A DNA stretch of 23,741 nucleotides. It comes from UBA9715 sp045614225. Lineage in GTDB: Bacteria > Actinomycetota > Coriobacteriia > Coriobacteriales > Eggerthellaceae. The notes under the pieces are model-generated. The model worked only from the letters and a program-made list of their open reading frames with translations. It searched no databases and was not told the DNA's origin. Made by a program: the position numbers and the translations under genes. The DNA lies in the NCBI GenBank assembly GCA_045614225.1, contig JAZLCO010000031.1:1-23741 (forward strand), written 5' to 3'. Below, one piece after another: positions 1 through 6,332 of this stretch (the first letter of the stretch is position 1; each line of letters begins with the position of its first letter).

Positions 1-103
1 TGCTGCGTTTGAAGGGCTGGCGTTCTGTTTTCGCGTCCGATTTGGTTGGATCCAGGTGAAACAGCCCTGTGTCATGGGGGCGATTCTCTCGATTCAGCTA
101 TTG

Positions 104-132
104 TGTTGTTCGGGGTTTAGTCCCGAACAACA
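104..132. repeat. Perfect 11-bp inverted repeat (hairpin) in the 5' intergenic stretch
   Basis: TGTTGTTCGGG at 104-114 is exactly complementary to 122-132, leaving a short loop of about 7 nt. Neither strand has a T-run right after the stem, so it is not a typical intrinsic terminator. The rest of 1-256 shows no convincing gene; the open frames there look like chance. It may end a gene to the left of the window or be an operator or RNA structure. Confidence 0.5.
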
Positions 133-192
133 AAGCTTGCGACAAGAGGACAGCTTCCCGCTACAGGCCGCCTTTTCCTTCGCGCAGCATGC

Positions 193-221
193 ATGACACA
201 TCTGCGTCGCTGGCGTATCCT
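193..221 (+). promoter_or_regulatory. Putative sigma-70-type promoter of the zinc-ribbon operon
   Basis: A -35 box ATGACA (193-198) and a -10 box TATCCT (216-221) are separated by exactly 17 bp. Transcription would begin near 228, about 29 nt before the ATG at 257. The match is 5/6 and 4/6 to consensus. It is a reading by eye and not proven. Confidence 0.45.
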
Positions 222-256
222 TGTGATGTCCTGAAAACACGCCAATCGAGCGAAAC

Positions 257-1087
257 ATGCAAAACGACAACAGCGAATACATACCCGACGGGCAAGTCCA
301 ATGCTTCAATTGCGGGGCTGTTCACTCAGTCGATGACCCGCGTTGTCCTTACTGCGGCGCGCTCAATCCGACTGGTGCCGAGAAAGCGTACATGAACAAG
401 CTCGACGACCTGAAGGACGAGACCGACCAGCTTGTGGAAGACGCGGAAGACGATTTCGGCGACAACGTGCAAAGTAACGCCAAGCGCATCGTCCTCATCG
501 TCGTTGCTGTGGTTGCCGCGATCGCCGTGATGTTCTTCGCCTACAACTGCATGGAGCGGCATGATGAGCGTCAGGAAGTTAAAAGCTACCAAGCGCGCGA
601 GTCCTTCAGGCAGCAGCACTTCCAAGAGCTCGACCGCCTATACGAGGCGGGCGATGACGCTGCCCTGAGCGAATATGCCTGGAGCTTGGCCGACGAGCCG
701 GGCTTCGATGCGCTGTTCTCGTGGGAGCATGTCGACTATCTGGAGGTTTACAACGATTGGGAGACCATAAAGTTCGCCCAGTCCGAATTCCACGAAGGCA
801 AGGGCGACATTGAAGACTACGCCTGGACGGTCTCGATTGCAATAGAGCTCGCACGTCTCGATGAAAGCGGGCAGCGCACATACGACCAGCTTACGGACGC
901 GGAAGAAAAGCGGGCTGCCGAGTACCGCGCCTTCGCGTGGGAATTCCTCGAGGACACGCTTCAGATGAACAAGGAAGAGATTACCGCCTTTGCTGCATCG
1001 GCACTAGATGACGAGGGCAGCGTCGACGACAACAAGTTGAAACGCAATCTCGAGCCGCGCCTGCGCGAGCTCGGAACGATTCGGTAG
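257..1087 (+). CDS. Zinc-ribbon single-pass membrane protein (first of three)
   Basis: The 276-aa protein starts with a zinc ribbon of two CxxC knuckles (C16/C19 and C30/C33). An acidic linker follows, then one hydrophobic segment at about residues 78-97 (RIVLIVVAVVAAIAVMFF). The remaining ~175 residues are acidic, polar and predicted helical, with many Glu, Asp, Tyr and Trp. With positive residues (AKR) just before the membrane segment, the ribbon is probably cytoplasmic and the C-terminal domain outside. No enzyme motif was recognised. It is followed after 13 bp by a second protein of the same architecture, so the two are probably co-transcribed paralogues. The Shine-Dalgarno is weak (GAGCG). 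The role is unknown; membrane-anchored sensing or scaffolding is a guess. Confidence 0.75.
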   Translation: MQNDNSEYIPDGQVQCFNCGAVHSVDDPRCPYCGALNPTGAEKAYMNKLDDLKDETDQLVEDAEDDFGDNVQSNAKRIVLIVVAVVAAIAVMFFAYNCMERHDERQEVKSYQARESFRQQHFQELDRLYEAGDDAALSEYAWSLADEPGFDALFSWEHVDYLEVYNDWETIKFAQSEFHEGKGDIEDYAWTVSIAIELARLDESGQRTYDQLTDAEEKRAAEYRAFAWEFLEDTLQMNKEEITAFAASALDDEGSVDDNKLKRNLEPRLRELGTIR

Positions 1088-1100
1088 GGAGCAGCCAAGC

Positions 1101-1844
1101 ATGAAGTGTCCGAACTGCGGTGGGCAAATGGGGATTGAGGACGCAGTTTGTCCCTATTGCAACACGCCCAACACGATGGCGGTCCAGCACCAGTCCGACA
1201 TGGCCCGCTACCGCCAGGAGTACCAGCGCACCCAGGAGAGCGTCATGGAGAAGACGTCCTTCCTGCAACGCCAGGGAAGCTGGCTCGTCGTTTTGTCGAT
1301 CCTGCTTGTGGCGTTGGTTGCTGGCGTCATCTTGCTGGCGAACTCCTGGGACATCGGCTATTCGATCCGCGAGAAGAACGTGGAACGCACCGCTGCCGAG
1401 GACTACCAGGTGATGGATTCCTATCTCGAGCAGGGCGATTACGGGAAATTCGTCGGGTACTACAGCGCAAACGACATCGGGATTGTTTACGAAAACCCAT
1501 ACCAGGGGCCTGAGATGGCCATTTACGCATACGTCGACCTAATGCGGTACGTCGCCGCGCTCAACGACTCCTCGAGTTTTTGGTACAAGCCGAATCGCAT
1601 CGGCGACACGTGCGAGTACATAGCCGAGGACCTCAACCGCATCTACACGCTCGAAGAGCGGTATTCCGATGACATCGATCGATACCTGCCGGCTGACAAG
1701 CGCGTCTATTATGACGACCTGTGCAATCGCACGGCCGCCATCGCCAAGGCGTATTTCGGGCTCACCGATAAAGACATCGAGGACATTCCGAATCTCTCCA
1801 AGAAAAAGCTGGCCACGATGATCGAGGAGGGAATCGCATCATGA
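1101..1844 (+). CDS. Zinc-ribbon single-pass membrane protein (second of three)
   Basis: The 247-aa protein begins directly with a zinc ribbon (C3/C6 and C17/C20, KCPNCGG and CPYC), followed by a Gln/Arg-rich helix and one membrane segment at about residues 61-80. The C-terminal ~165 residues are an acidic, Tyr-rich helical domain. The segment just past the membrane (SYLEQGDYGKFVGYY) resembles the equivalent place in both neighbours (LYEAGDDAALSEYA upstream, YLYEAEAGRFGDLYETA downstream), which suggests a shared origin. AGGGAGC ahead of the ATG serves as ribosome binding site. The 3' end overlaps the next gene by 4 nt (ATGA), a sign of translational coupling. No catalytic motif was found and the function is unknown. 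Confidence 0.75.
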   Translation: MKCPNCGGQMGIEDAVCPYCNTPNTMAVQHQSDMARYRQEYQRTQESVMEKTSFLQRQGSWLVVLSILLVALVAGVILLANSWDIGYSIREKNVERTAAEDYQVMDSYLEQGDYGKFVGYYSANDIGIVYENPYQGPEMAIYAYVDLMRYVAALNDSSSFWYKPNRIGDTCEYIAEDLNRIYTLEERYSDDIDRYLPADKRVYYDDLCNRTAAIAKAYFGLTDKDIEDIPNLSKKKLATMIEEGIAS

Positions 1845-2257
1845 CGCAAGTCAAGAATAGCAGCCGATCCCCGCTGAAGGTGATCACGGCAATCGTTGCG
1901 GTTATCGTGGTCATTATCTTCGTGGCGGCAACGTATCAAATCAGGGAAGTGTCGCAAGGCCATACGGTCAGTTACGATTCGCGCGATTATCTCTACGAGG
2001 CCGAGGCTGGCCGGTTTGGCGATCTGTACGAGACGGCGGTGCAAGACATGGACAAGCACACCACCTACAGCACCGAGGTGGCCGAGTGCCGTGCGCTTGC
2101 GTTCTACTACGAGCAGGCGGTTCTCGAGCATGCGTACCGCACGACGGGCGACGACGCCAAGGCGGATGCGTGCGCCCAGCGGATGAAAGAGTATGAGTCC
2201 GAACTTGGCTCGATGTCCTCGAAGGCCGCGGATGCGCGGAAAGCGGCGTCGGGTTAG
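1841..2257 (+). CDS. Small membrane-anchored helical protein, third gene of the zinc-ribbon operon
   Basis: This 138-aa protein has a short basic N-terminus, one membrane segment at about residues 15-34 (VITAIVAVIVVIIFVAATY) and an acidic helical domain with an EAEAGRFGDLYETAVQDM-type segment just past the membrane. It matches the layout of the two preceding proteins but lacks the N-terminal CxxC zinc ribbon. Its ATG overlaps the previous stop (ATGA), and GAGGAGGG lies upstream inside gene two, so translation is probably coupled. The C-terminal part contains two cysteines (in AECRA and DACAQ). Its function is unknown; it may be a partner subunit of the two ribbon proteins. Confidence 0.7.
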   Translation: MTQVKNSSRSPLKVITAIVAVIVVIIFVAATYQIREVSQGHTVSYDSRDYLYEAEAGRFGDLYETAVQDMDKHTTYSTEVAECRALAFYYEQAVLEHAYRTTGDDAKADACAQRMKEYESELGSMSSKAADARKAASG

Positions 2258-2268
2258 CTGATTGCGAG

Positions 2269-2297
2269 TTGTAAAACGTCACGTGACGCGTTACAAT
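2269..2297 (+). promoter_or_regulatory. higBA promoter overlapping a 28-bp palindromic operator
   Basis: A -35 box TTGTAA (2269-2274) and a -10 box TACAAT (2292-2297) stand 17 bp apart. The same bases form an inverted repeat: TTGTAA, three bases, GTCACGTGAC (self-complementary), three bases, TTACAA (2269-2296). Only the two 3-bp spacers fail to match. HigA-type antitoxins repress their own promoter by binding such palindromes, so this is the probable autoregulatory operator. The predicted start site is at or next to the ATG at 2305. Confidence 0.7.
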
Positions 2298-2304
2298 CTT
2301 CAAC

Positions 2305-2586
2305 ATGATTAAGTCGTTCGCCGACAAAACCACAGAAGCCCTTTTTGCGACGGGCAAAGCCAAGCGGGTACCAAATGAGGTCGCGAAGCGCGCTGTGCGC
2401 AAGCTCGACATGATTGACAGTGCATATCGCATTGAGGACCTTCGAGTGCCACCTGGAAACAAGCTACATGCACTGACGGGCAACAGGGAAGGTCAATGGG
2501 CGATTTCGGTGAACGATCAGTGGCGCATCTGCTTTCGTTTCGAGGATGAAGATGCATTTGACGTCGAGTTTTGCGACTACCATTAG
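2305..2586 (+). CDS. higB: HigB-like toxin (RelE/ParE superfamily mRNA interferase)
   Basis: The 93-aa protein fits HigB-1 family toxins, which are small basic ribosome-dependent mRNA endonucleases. Family features are the early basic helix (KAKRVPNEVAKRAVRKLDMID), the strand/turn LRVPPGNKLHAL, the core GQWAISVNDQWRICFRF and the C-terminal VEFCDYH. Toxin comes first and antitoxin second, the order typical of higBA and opposite to most other type II modules. No Shine-Dalgarno precedes the ATG, and the -10 box ends only 7 nt upstream, so the message is probably leaderless. It is full length and appears intact. Function is inferred from family resemblance. Confidence 0.88.
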   Translation: MIKSFADKTTEALFATGKAKRVPNEVAKRAVRKLDMIDSAYRIEDLRVPPGNKLHALTGNREGQWAISVNDQWRICFRFEDEDAFDVEFCDYH

Positions 2587-2597
2587 GAGGTGCCAAC

Positions 2598-2918
2598 ATG
2601 TCTGATCGCATGACGACAATCGGGCGCAGACCCACGCATCCAGGTGAGATGCTACGCGAGGAGTTTATGCCCGACTTCGGGCTGTCGGTGGCGCAGCTGG
2701 CGTTGAAGATCGGCGTGTCGCGACAGACGGTCAACCAGCTTGTGAGTGAGCGGCGTGCGTTGAGCCCCAGCATGGCGTTGCGCCTAGCGCGCCTATTTGG
2801 TACCTCGCCGCAGTATTGGTTGAACATGCAGCGTAATGTCGACATCTGGGATTCGTTTGATTCAGAACGCGATTTGATTGAATCAATCGAGCCTTTACAG
2901 GCGGCAGCTAACGCTTAG
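2598..2918 (+). CDS. higA: HigA-like antitoxin, XRE-type helix-turn-helix
   Basis: The 106-aa protein carries the HigA signature near its N-terminus (RRPTHPGEMLREEFMPDFGLSV). An XRE helix-turn-helix follows (VAQLALKIGVSRQTVNQLVSERRALSPSMALRLARLFGTSPQYWLNMQ, in two helices around residues 30-80). It would neutralise HigB and, with it, repress the palindromic promoter ahead of higB. I chose the ATG at 2598 because TAGGAGGTG lies 5 nt upstream; a longer frame from 2571 would overlap higB and lacks a ribosome binding site. The gap to the higB stop is 11 bp, so the two are one operon. The C-terminal tail is Ser/Asp/Glu-rich. Confidence 0.9.
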   Translation: MSDRMTTIGRRPTHPGEMLREEFMPDFGLSVAQLALKIGVSRQTVNQLVSERRALSPSMALRLARLFGTSPQYWLNMQRNVDIWDSFDSERDLIESIEPLQAAANA

Positions 2919-2969
2919 CACGAGCGCGAAACGTTGCGTCTGATGCCGTCTCTTGCTGGAGGTTGCGCG

Positions 2970-4001
2970 ATGAAGGAAATCTTTCTTGCTGGTGGTTGCT
3001 TTTGGGGCGTCGAGGAGTATTTCTCGCTCGTGCCTGGGGTGGTCGACGCCGTGAACGGCTACGCCAATGGCAGCGTTGCCAACCCGACCTACGAGCAGGT
3101 ATGCACGGGCTCAACCGGTCACGCCGAGACGGTGTGCGTGATCTACGACCCCGCTATCGTGAGCTTGAAGACGCTGGTCGAGCAGCTGTTTGCGATCATC
3201 GACCCGCTGAGCGTCAACCGCCAGGGCAACGATGTGGGCAGCCAGTACCGCACGGGCGTTTACTTCACCGACCCTGCTGACGAATCGGTGATCCGTGCGG
3301 TGTTCGATGCTGAGCAAGCCAAATATGGTCAGCCGATTGCCACCGAGCTTGCTCCGCTCGAATGCTTCTACGAAGCTGAGGAATACCATCAGGACTATCT
3401 GCGCAAGAACCCGGGCGGCTACTGCCATGTGAACTTCGCCAGCTTGTCGGATGTGCGCACCGAGAAAGGCGGGGAAGACGGCGCGGATGCGATGCCGGCT
3501 GAGACGCCGGCTGAGACACCGGCTGAGACATCGGCCCAGACACCAGCCAAGACGCCGGCGGAAGCGTGGTCCAAGCCCTCCGATGCCGAGCTGCGTCAGC
3601 GCCTGACCGCGCAGCAATACGCCATCACGCAGCACGCGGGCACCGAGCGCGCGTTCACGGGTGAGTACGACATCCATTTCGAGCGCGGCGTCTACGTGGA
3701 CGTCGTCACCGGTCAGCCGCTGTTCTCGTCGATCGATAAGTACGATTCGGGGTGCGGTTGGCCAGCGTTCAGCCGTGCCATCAGCGACGATGCGGTAACG
3801 ATGCGCGACGATCGCAGTTTCGGTATGCACCGCATCGAGGTGCGCAGTTCGGGTGCAGGCAGCCATCTGGGCCACATGTTCCACGACGGTCCCGCCGAGG
3901 CGGGTGGTCGGCGCTATTGCATCAACAGCGCTGCTCTGCGCTTCGTGCCCTATGACGAGCTCGATGCCGCAGGCCTCGGCGATTGGAAGAGCCGCTGCTA
4001 A
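2970..4001 (+). CDS. msrAB: Bifunctional peptide methionine sulfoxide reductase MsrA-MsrB
   Basis: The 343-aa fusion repairs both the S and R epimers of methionine sulfoxide. The MsrA domain (about 1-165) has the GCFWG active site with catalytic C10, plus the family's SQYRTGVYF and HQDYLRKNPGGYC segments. The MsrB domain (about 205-340) has SGCGWPAF (C262), SHLGHMFHDGP and RYCINSAALRF with the catalytic cysteine at C317. The two zinc-binding CxxC pairs of many MsrB proteins are missing, as in other non-zinc MsrAB fusions. A degenerate tetrapeptide repeat (PAET) joins the domains. The start at 2970 has GGAGG 7 nt upstream; an in-frame ATG at 2934 has no such support. It appears cytoplasmic, since no signal peptide is visible. 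Confidence 0.95.
   Translation: MKEIFLAGGCFWGVEEYFSLVPGVVDAVNGYANGSVANPTYEQVCTGSTGHAETVCVIYDPAIVSLKTLVEQLFAIIDPLSVNRQGNDVGSQYRTGVYFTDPADESVIRAVFDAEQAKYGQPIATELAPLECFYEAEEYHQDYLRKNPGGYCHVNFASLSDVRTEKGGEDGADAMPAETPAETPAETSAQTPAKTPAEAWSKPSDAELRQRLTAQQYAITQHAGTERAFTGEYDIHFERGVYVDVVTGQPLFSSIDKYDSGCGWPAFSRAISDDAVTMRDDRSFGMHRIEVRSSGAGSHLGHMFHDGPAEAGGRRYCINSAALRFVPYDELDAAGLGDWKSRC
3495..3566 (+). repeat. Six tandem 12-bp units coding the Pro-Ala-Glu-Thr linker of MsrAB
   Basis: Within msrAB, six consecutive 12-bp units encode PAET, PAET, PAET, SAQT, PAKT and PAEA. The first three are nearly identical in DNA; the last three have drifted. The repeat keeps the reading frame and forms a flexible interdomain linker, so copy-number change would lengthen or shorten the linker without breaking the gene. 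Confidence 0.85.
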
Positions 4002-4023
4002 AACGCAACGGCGAAGATTTAGT

Positions 4024-4050
4024 GCCAGGTGATCTGGGGAGCCTCCTGGC
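4024..4050. terminator. Possible terminator hairpin between convergent genes
   Basis: GCCAGG (4024-4029) pairs with CCTGGC (4045-4050) around a 15-nt loop, in the 82-bp gap between convergent msrAB and the 64-aa gene. There is no good T-run on either side, so this is a weak call based mainly on position. Confidence 0.3.
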
Positions 4051-4083
4051 GGTTTGAGCGTCCCTCCAAATCGCCGCCGGGAC

Positions 4084-4278
4084 TTACGCCTCGTCTCCTT
4101 TGTAGTAGCCGCAGGTCGAAGGGTCGGAATGCCTATGACGGTCTTTGGGCTCTTCGGGCATATTCATGATGACGAGGGGCCCTTTGCCGAGCTTCGCGAG
4201 GTAGACGTACTCGCCGCGTTTTCGCGCCTCTTCGTACGCTTTCTGATCGCCGCAGTCGTTGATCAGCCTGTATTCCAT
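4084..4278 (-). CDS. Small hypothetical protein (64 aa)
   Basis: I do not recognise a family. The protein begins MEYRLINDCGDQKAYEEA, contains a short beta-rich stretch (YVYLAKLGKGPLVIMNMP) and ends with a polar tail holding His, Asp and Cys (RHRHSDPSTCGYYKGDEA). The start at 4278 has AAGGAAG about 6 nt upstream; a longer in-frame start at 4347 would lie inside the preceding gene. It begins 14 bp after the TIGR04076 gene and is probably its operon partner. The ribosome binding site and operon position support it as real. Its function is unknown. Confidence 0.6.
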   Translation of the reverse strand: MEYRLINDCGDQKAYEEARKRGEYVYLAKLGKGPLVIMNMPEEPKDRHRHSDPSTCGYYKGDEA

Positions 4279-4292
4279 TGAGTCTTCCTTCG

Positions 4293-4703
4293 TTAGCCTG
4301 TGTAGGCGTCTTCGATCGAGTTCGAGAAATCCTGCTTTGCAAGCCATTCGCGCTCGTCGTCGGTTTCGGGGATATCGATGCGCTCGATCTTAAAGATGAC
4401 CGGGCGCGTTCCATCGTTGCAGCAAGCAATCATCATGCGGTCGTCGTTGGTCCAATTCTTCATGATTGAGCCGCCTTGTAGCGCAGAGTACACGTAGCGG
4501 CTGATGGCGTCCCATGCCTCGCCGCAGAACTTGCCATCCATCAGGTGGTAGAAGTCATCGCGTTCTGGTGTGCGTTTCAGCAAGAATTCGTCGCCGGCTT
4601 TGAAGAAGGGGCAGGGACCTGAATCGGGGTTGGCCAGGTACTTTTCCTGGTAGTCGGCGAAACATTTGGTTTCGAGTACAGTAATCTTGCATTCGTGCTG
4701 CAT
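4293..4703 (-). CDS. TIGR04076 family protein
   Basis: The 136-aa protein matches my memory of the TIGR04076 family: an N-terminal KITVLETKCF strand, GPCPFFKAGDEFLLKR, a central DGKFCGEAWDAISRYVYSALQGG, then DDRMMIACCNDGTRPVIFKIERI. The conserved cysteines (in GPCP, KFCGEAW and ACCNDG) suggest metal or redox chemistry, but the family has no established function. AAGGAA sits 6 nt before the ATG. It lies 25 bp after the cupin gene and 14 bp before the 64-aa gene, on the same strand, so the three form a likely operon. Proteins of this family often occur singly or near small oxidoreductases in anaerobes. Confidence 0.8.
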   Translation of the reverse strand: MQHECKITVLETKCFADYQEKYLANPDSGPCPFFKAGDEFLLKRTPERDDFYHLMDGKFCGEAWDAISRYVYSALQGGSIMKNWTNDDRMMIACCNDGTRPVIFKIERIDIPETDDEREWLAKQDFSNSIEDAYTG

Positions 4704-4728
4704 GGTAGTTCCTTATTGCGCTCTTCGA

Positions 4729-5076
4729 TTACAGTGCGATGAAATCGGACGGTACGGGTGCGATGACGCCCACGAAGATGAAGTCCTCGTCGCCGTCGTT
4801 CGTGACGCCATGGCAGGTGCCCGCAGGGTTCACGATGACCTGGCCGGCAGTGACGCGCACGTCCTGACCGGGTTCGGGGTGGAACAGGCCCGTGCCCTGC
4901 ATGACGATCCAGATATCGTCCGAGGTCGTATGCTTGTGGCAAGCCACTTCCTGGCCGGGTTTGACTGCCCAGACCACGCTGTTGGAATGCTCGTGGCTGG
5001 CGAACAGCGTCTTGACCGCTGCATCATCGCTCGACTTCGCCACTTCGGACATCGTGAAGATACGCTCATCTGTCAT
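4729..5076 (-). CDS. Small single-domain cupin protein
   Basis: The 115-aa protein is one double-stranded beta-helix (cupin) domain. Cupin motif 1 is at about residues 41-63 (PGQEVACHKHTTSDDIWIV), with metal-ligand candidates H47, H49 and D53/D54 in place of the usual Glu. Motif 2 is near residues 80-92 (VIVNPAGTCHGVTN), with the third His. Proteins of this size bind a metal ion and act as sugar- or small-molecule-modifying enzymes or sensors; the substrate cannot be told. GGAAAGGAA lies 6 nt upstream of the ATG. It is the first gene of the likely operon with TIGR04076 and the 64-aa gene. Confidence 0.85.
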   Translation of the reverse strand: MTDERIFTMSEVAKSSDDAAVKTLFASHEHSNSVVWAVKPGQEVACHKHTTSDDIWIVMQGTGLFHPEPGQDVRVTAGQVIVNPAGTCHGVTNDGDEDFIFVGVIAPVPSDFIAL

Positions 5077-5185
5077 GGTGAGTTCCTTTCCCGCGCGTTT
5101 GCGTGCGTTTACAGTTTAGACGAGGGAACGGGTCACGGATTGAGCGTTCCAACATTTTGGAAGGTCTGCCAGTGTGTTGCCTTGT

Positions 5186-5383
5186 TTATCGGCGGGAAAG
5201 ATGCGCGAGGATGTCTTTCACTTCGTCTTTGCGCGAGCACATGATGAGTGGTTTGCCCTGGTAGACGCGCCCAACACGAAGGCCGCAGAACGCACCGCCG
5301 CATTGTTGGCACGCAAGTTCTTCGGGTGCATAGCCTAAGAAATCGGCATCTGTCATTTCGAGCTGTTTGGTCATATCGTTCAT
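5186..5383 (-). CDS. Small cysteine-containing hypothetical protein (65 aa)
   Basis: The protein reads MNDMTKQLEMTDADFLGYAPEE at its N-terminus, followed by a compact segment with CQQCGG, a Cys in AFCGLR, and a fourth Cys in LIMCSRKDE. Four cysteines in a CxxC...C...C pattern could bind zinc. It ends in a helix (VKDILAHLSRR). No family was recognised. Start choice is uncertain: the ATG at 5383 and the one at 5374 both lack a good Shine-Dalgarno. It is on the same strand as the cupin operon but 109 bp upstream of it, so it may be transcribed separately. A TTCCAA/TTGGAA hairpin lies just downstream. Confidence 0.55.
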   Translation of the reverse strand: MNDMTKQLEMTDADFLGYAPEELACQQCGGAFCGLRVGRVYQGKPLIMCSRKDEVKDILAHLSRR

Positions 5384-5430
5384 AGGGATATGGTACTACT
5401 GCCCTTTCGGGAAGCAGTTGCACGGTTTTC

Positions 5431-5599
5431 AAGTAAAAATGCCAAAAAATCGACGATGTCTGAGGATTCAGGGTCATTTTTCGCACCCCGGGAAATACTT
5501 GACTCGCAAACGCCCAGTTCAGAGGGGCCGAAAAAAATCGGTAACAAATGTCACCTCGAAAAATCCTCAGACATCGGCGATTTTTTGGCATTTTTACTT
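5431..5599. repeat. MITE-like element: 38-bp terminal inverted repeats around a 93-bp core
   Basis: Positions 5431-5468 (beginning AAGTAAAAATGCCAAAAAAT) are the reverse complement of 5562-5599 with one mismatch in 38. The core between them has two further small palindromes, CCGA-A6-TCGG (5528-5541) and GGTAAC/GTCACC (about 5540-5555). The segment is AT-richer than its surroundings. It fills most of the 342-bp gap between the 65-aa gene and the CobW gene. Open frames run through it on both strands but read the same KMPKNRRCLRI peptide from each arm, an effect of the repeat. It could be a non-autonomous mobile element or a long regulatory hairpin. Confidence 0.75.
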
Positions 5600-5663
5600 C
5601 AACTTTGTGCAAGCCGAATATCTTGGGGATGTCGAGGAGCGCTTCTGCTCGTGTCCGAGACGG

Positions 5664-5691
5664 TTGAGGCAGTCGTGCTTTCAACTACAAT
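5664..5691 (+). promoter_or_regulatory. Putative promoter of the CobW GTPase / His-rich pair
   Basis: TTGAGG (5664-5669) and TACAAT (5686-5691) are 16 bp apart. The predicted start is near 5698, giving a leader of about 28 nt before the ATG at 5726. It lies just outside the inverted-repeat element. Confidence 0.5.
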
Positions 5692-5725
5692 AAGGCTTGA
5701 AGAAACTGGAACGATAGGAGTGGAT

Positions 5726-6331
5726 ATGCCAGAGAAACCGAAGGTCATCATCCTGAGCGGTTTTCTGGGCTCGGGTAAGACGACCGTGCTCATGCGCATG
5801 ATCGAGCGGCTGCGTGAGCGCGAGGGTGCAGACTTCCGCATTGCAATCGTCGAGAACGAAATAGGTTCGGCATCGGTTGACTCGAGCATCATCCAAGAGG
5901 CGGGCTACTCGGTGACCGAGATGCTGTCGGGATGCGTGTGCTGCACGCTCATCGGCCAGCTGATTCCCGCGCTGCAAAAGCTTGAGGAAGAGCTCGAGCC
6001 ACACCTGGTCATCTTGGAGGCGACGGGCGTGGCAACGCCCGACACTATGGCTACCAACCTGCGCAAGTACGGCGGCTATCCCGTGCGCATCGTGACGCTT
6101 GTAGACGCAGCGCGCTGGCAGCGCATCAAGTTGGCGCTGTCCATTCTGCTCACGGCCCAGATCGAACCGGCGGACATCGTGTGTGTGAACAAAGTCGACC
6201 TGGCTGAGGCCGATGTGCTTGATGAAATCGACGCCGACGTGCGTGCGATTAATCCAGATGCTCCGATTGTGCACATGAGCGCGAGCGAGCCTGTTGACGC
6301 TGAACTGCTTGACAGGATTGTGGGGTACTAG
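5726..6331 (+). CDS. CobW/COG0523-type GTPase, G domain only
   Basis: The 201-aa protein is a metallochaperone-type P-loop GTPase. It has Walker A GFLGSGKTT (12-20), the COG0523 metal-binding CxCC (C70-V-C72-C73, in SGCVCC), the ATG switch region at 99-101 and the guanine-specifying NKVD (155-158). Most members are 300-400 aa with a CobW C-terminal domain; here the protein stops right after the G domain, and the next gene supplies a His-rich partner. The family delivers zinc, nickel, cobalt or iron to target proteins using GTP hydrolysis; the metal cannot be read here. TAGGAG is 5 nt before the chosen ATG; upstream frame extension runs through the inverted repeat and is rejected. The next gene starts one base after the stop. 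Confidence 0.9.
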   Translation: MPEKPKVIILSGFLGSGKTTVLMRMIERLREREGADFRIAIVENEIGSASVDSSIIQEAGYSVTEMLSGCVCCTLIGQLIPALQKLEEELEPHLVILEATGVATPDTMATNLRKYGGYPVRIVTLVDAARWQRIKLALSILLTAQIEPADIVCVNKVDLAEADVLDEIDADVRAINPDAPIVHMSASEPVDAELLDRIVGY

Positions 6332-6332
6332 C

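Noticed and set aside
69..395. Small open frames before the zinc-ribbon gene
   Set aside because: They have no ribosome binding site or recognisable sequence and one overlaps the real gene in another frame.
3111..3884. 257-aa open frame on the minus strand
   Set aside because: It is the antisense shadow of msrAB; the plus-strand protein has clear domains and active-site residues.
5390..5725. N-terminal extension of the CobW GTPase
   Set aside because: The extra 112 residues run through the inverted-repeat element and have no conserved sequence; a good ribosome binding site marks the ATG at 5726.
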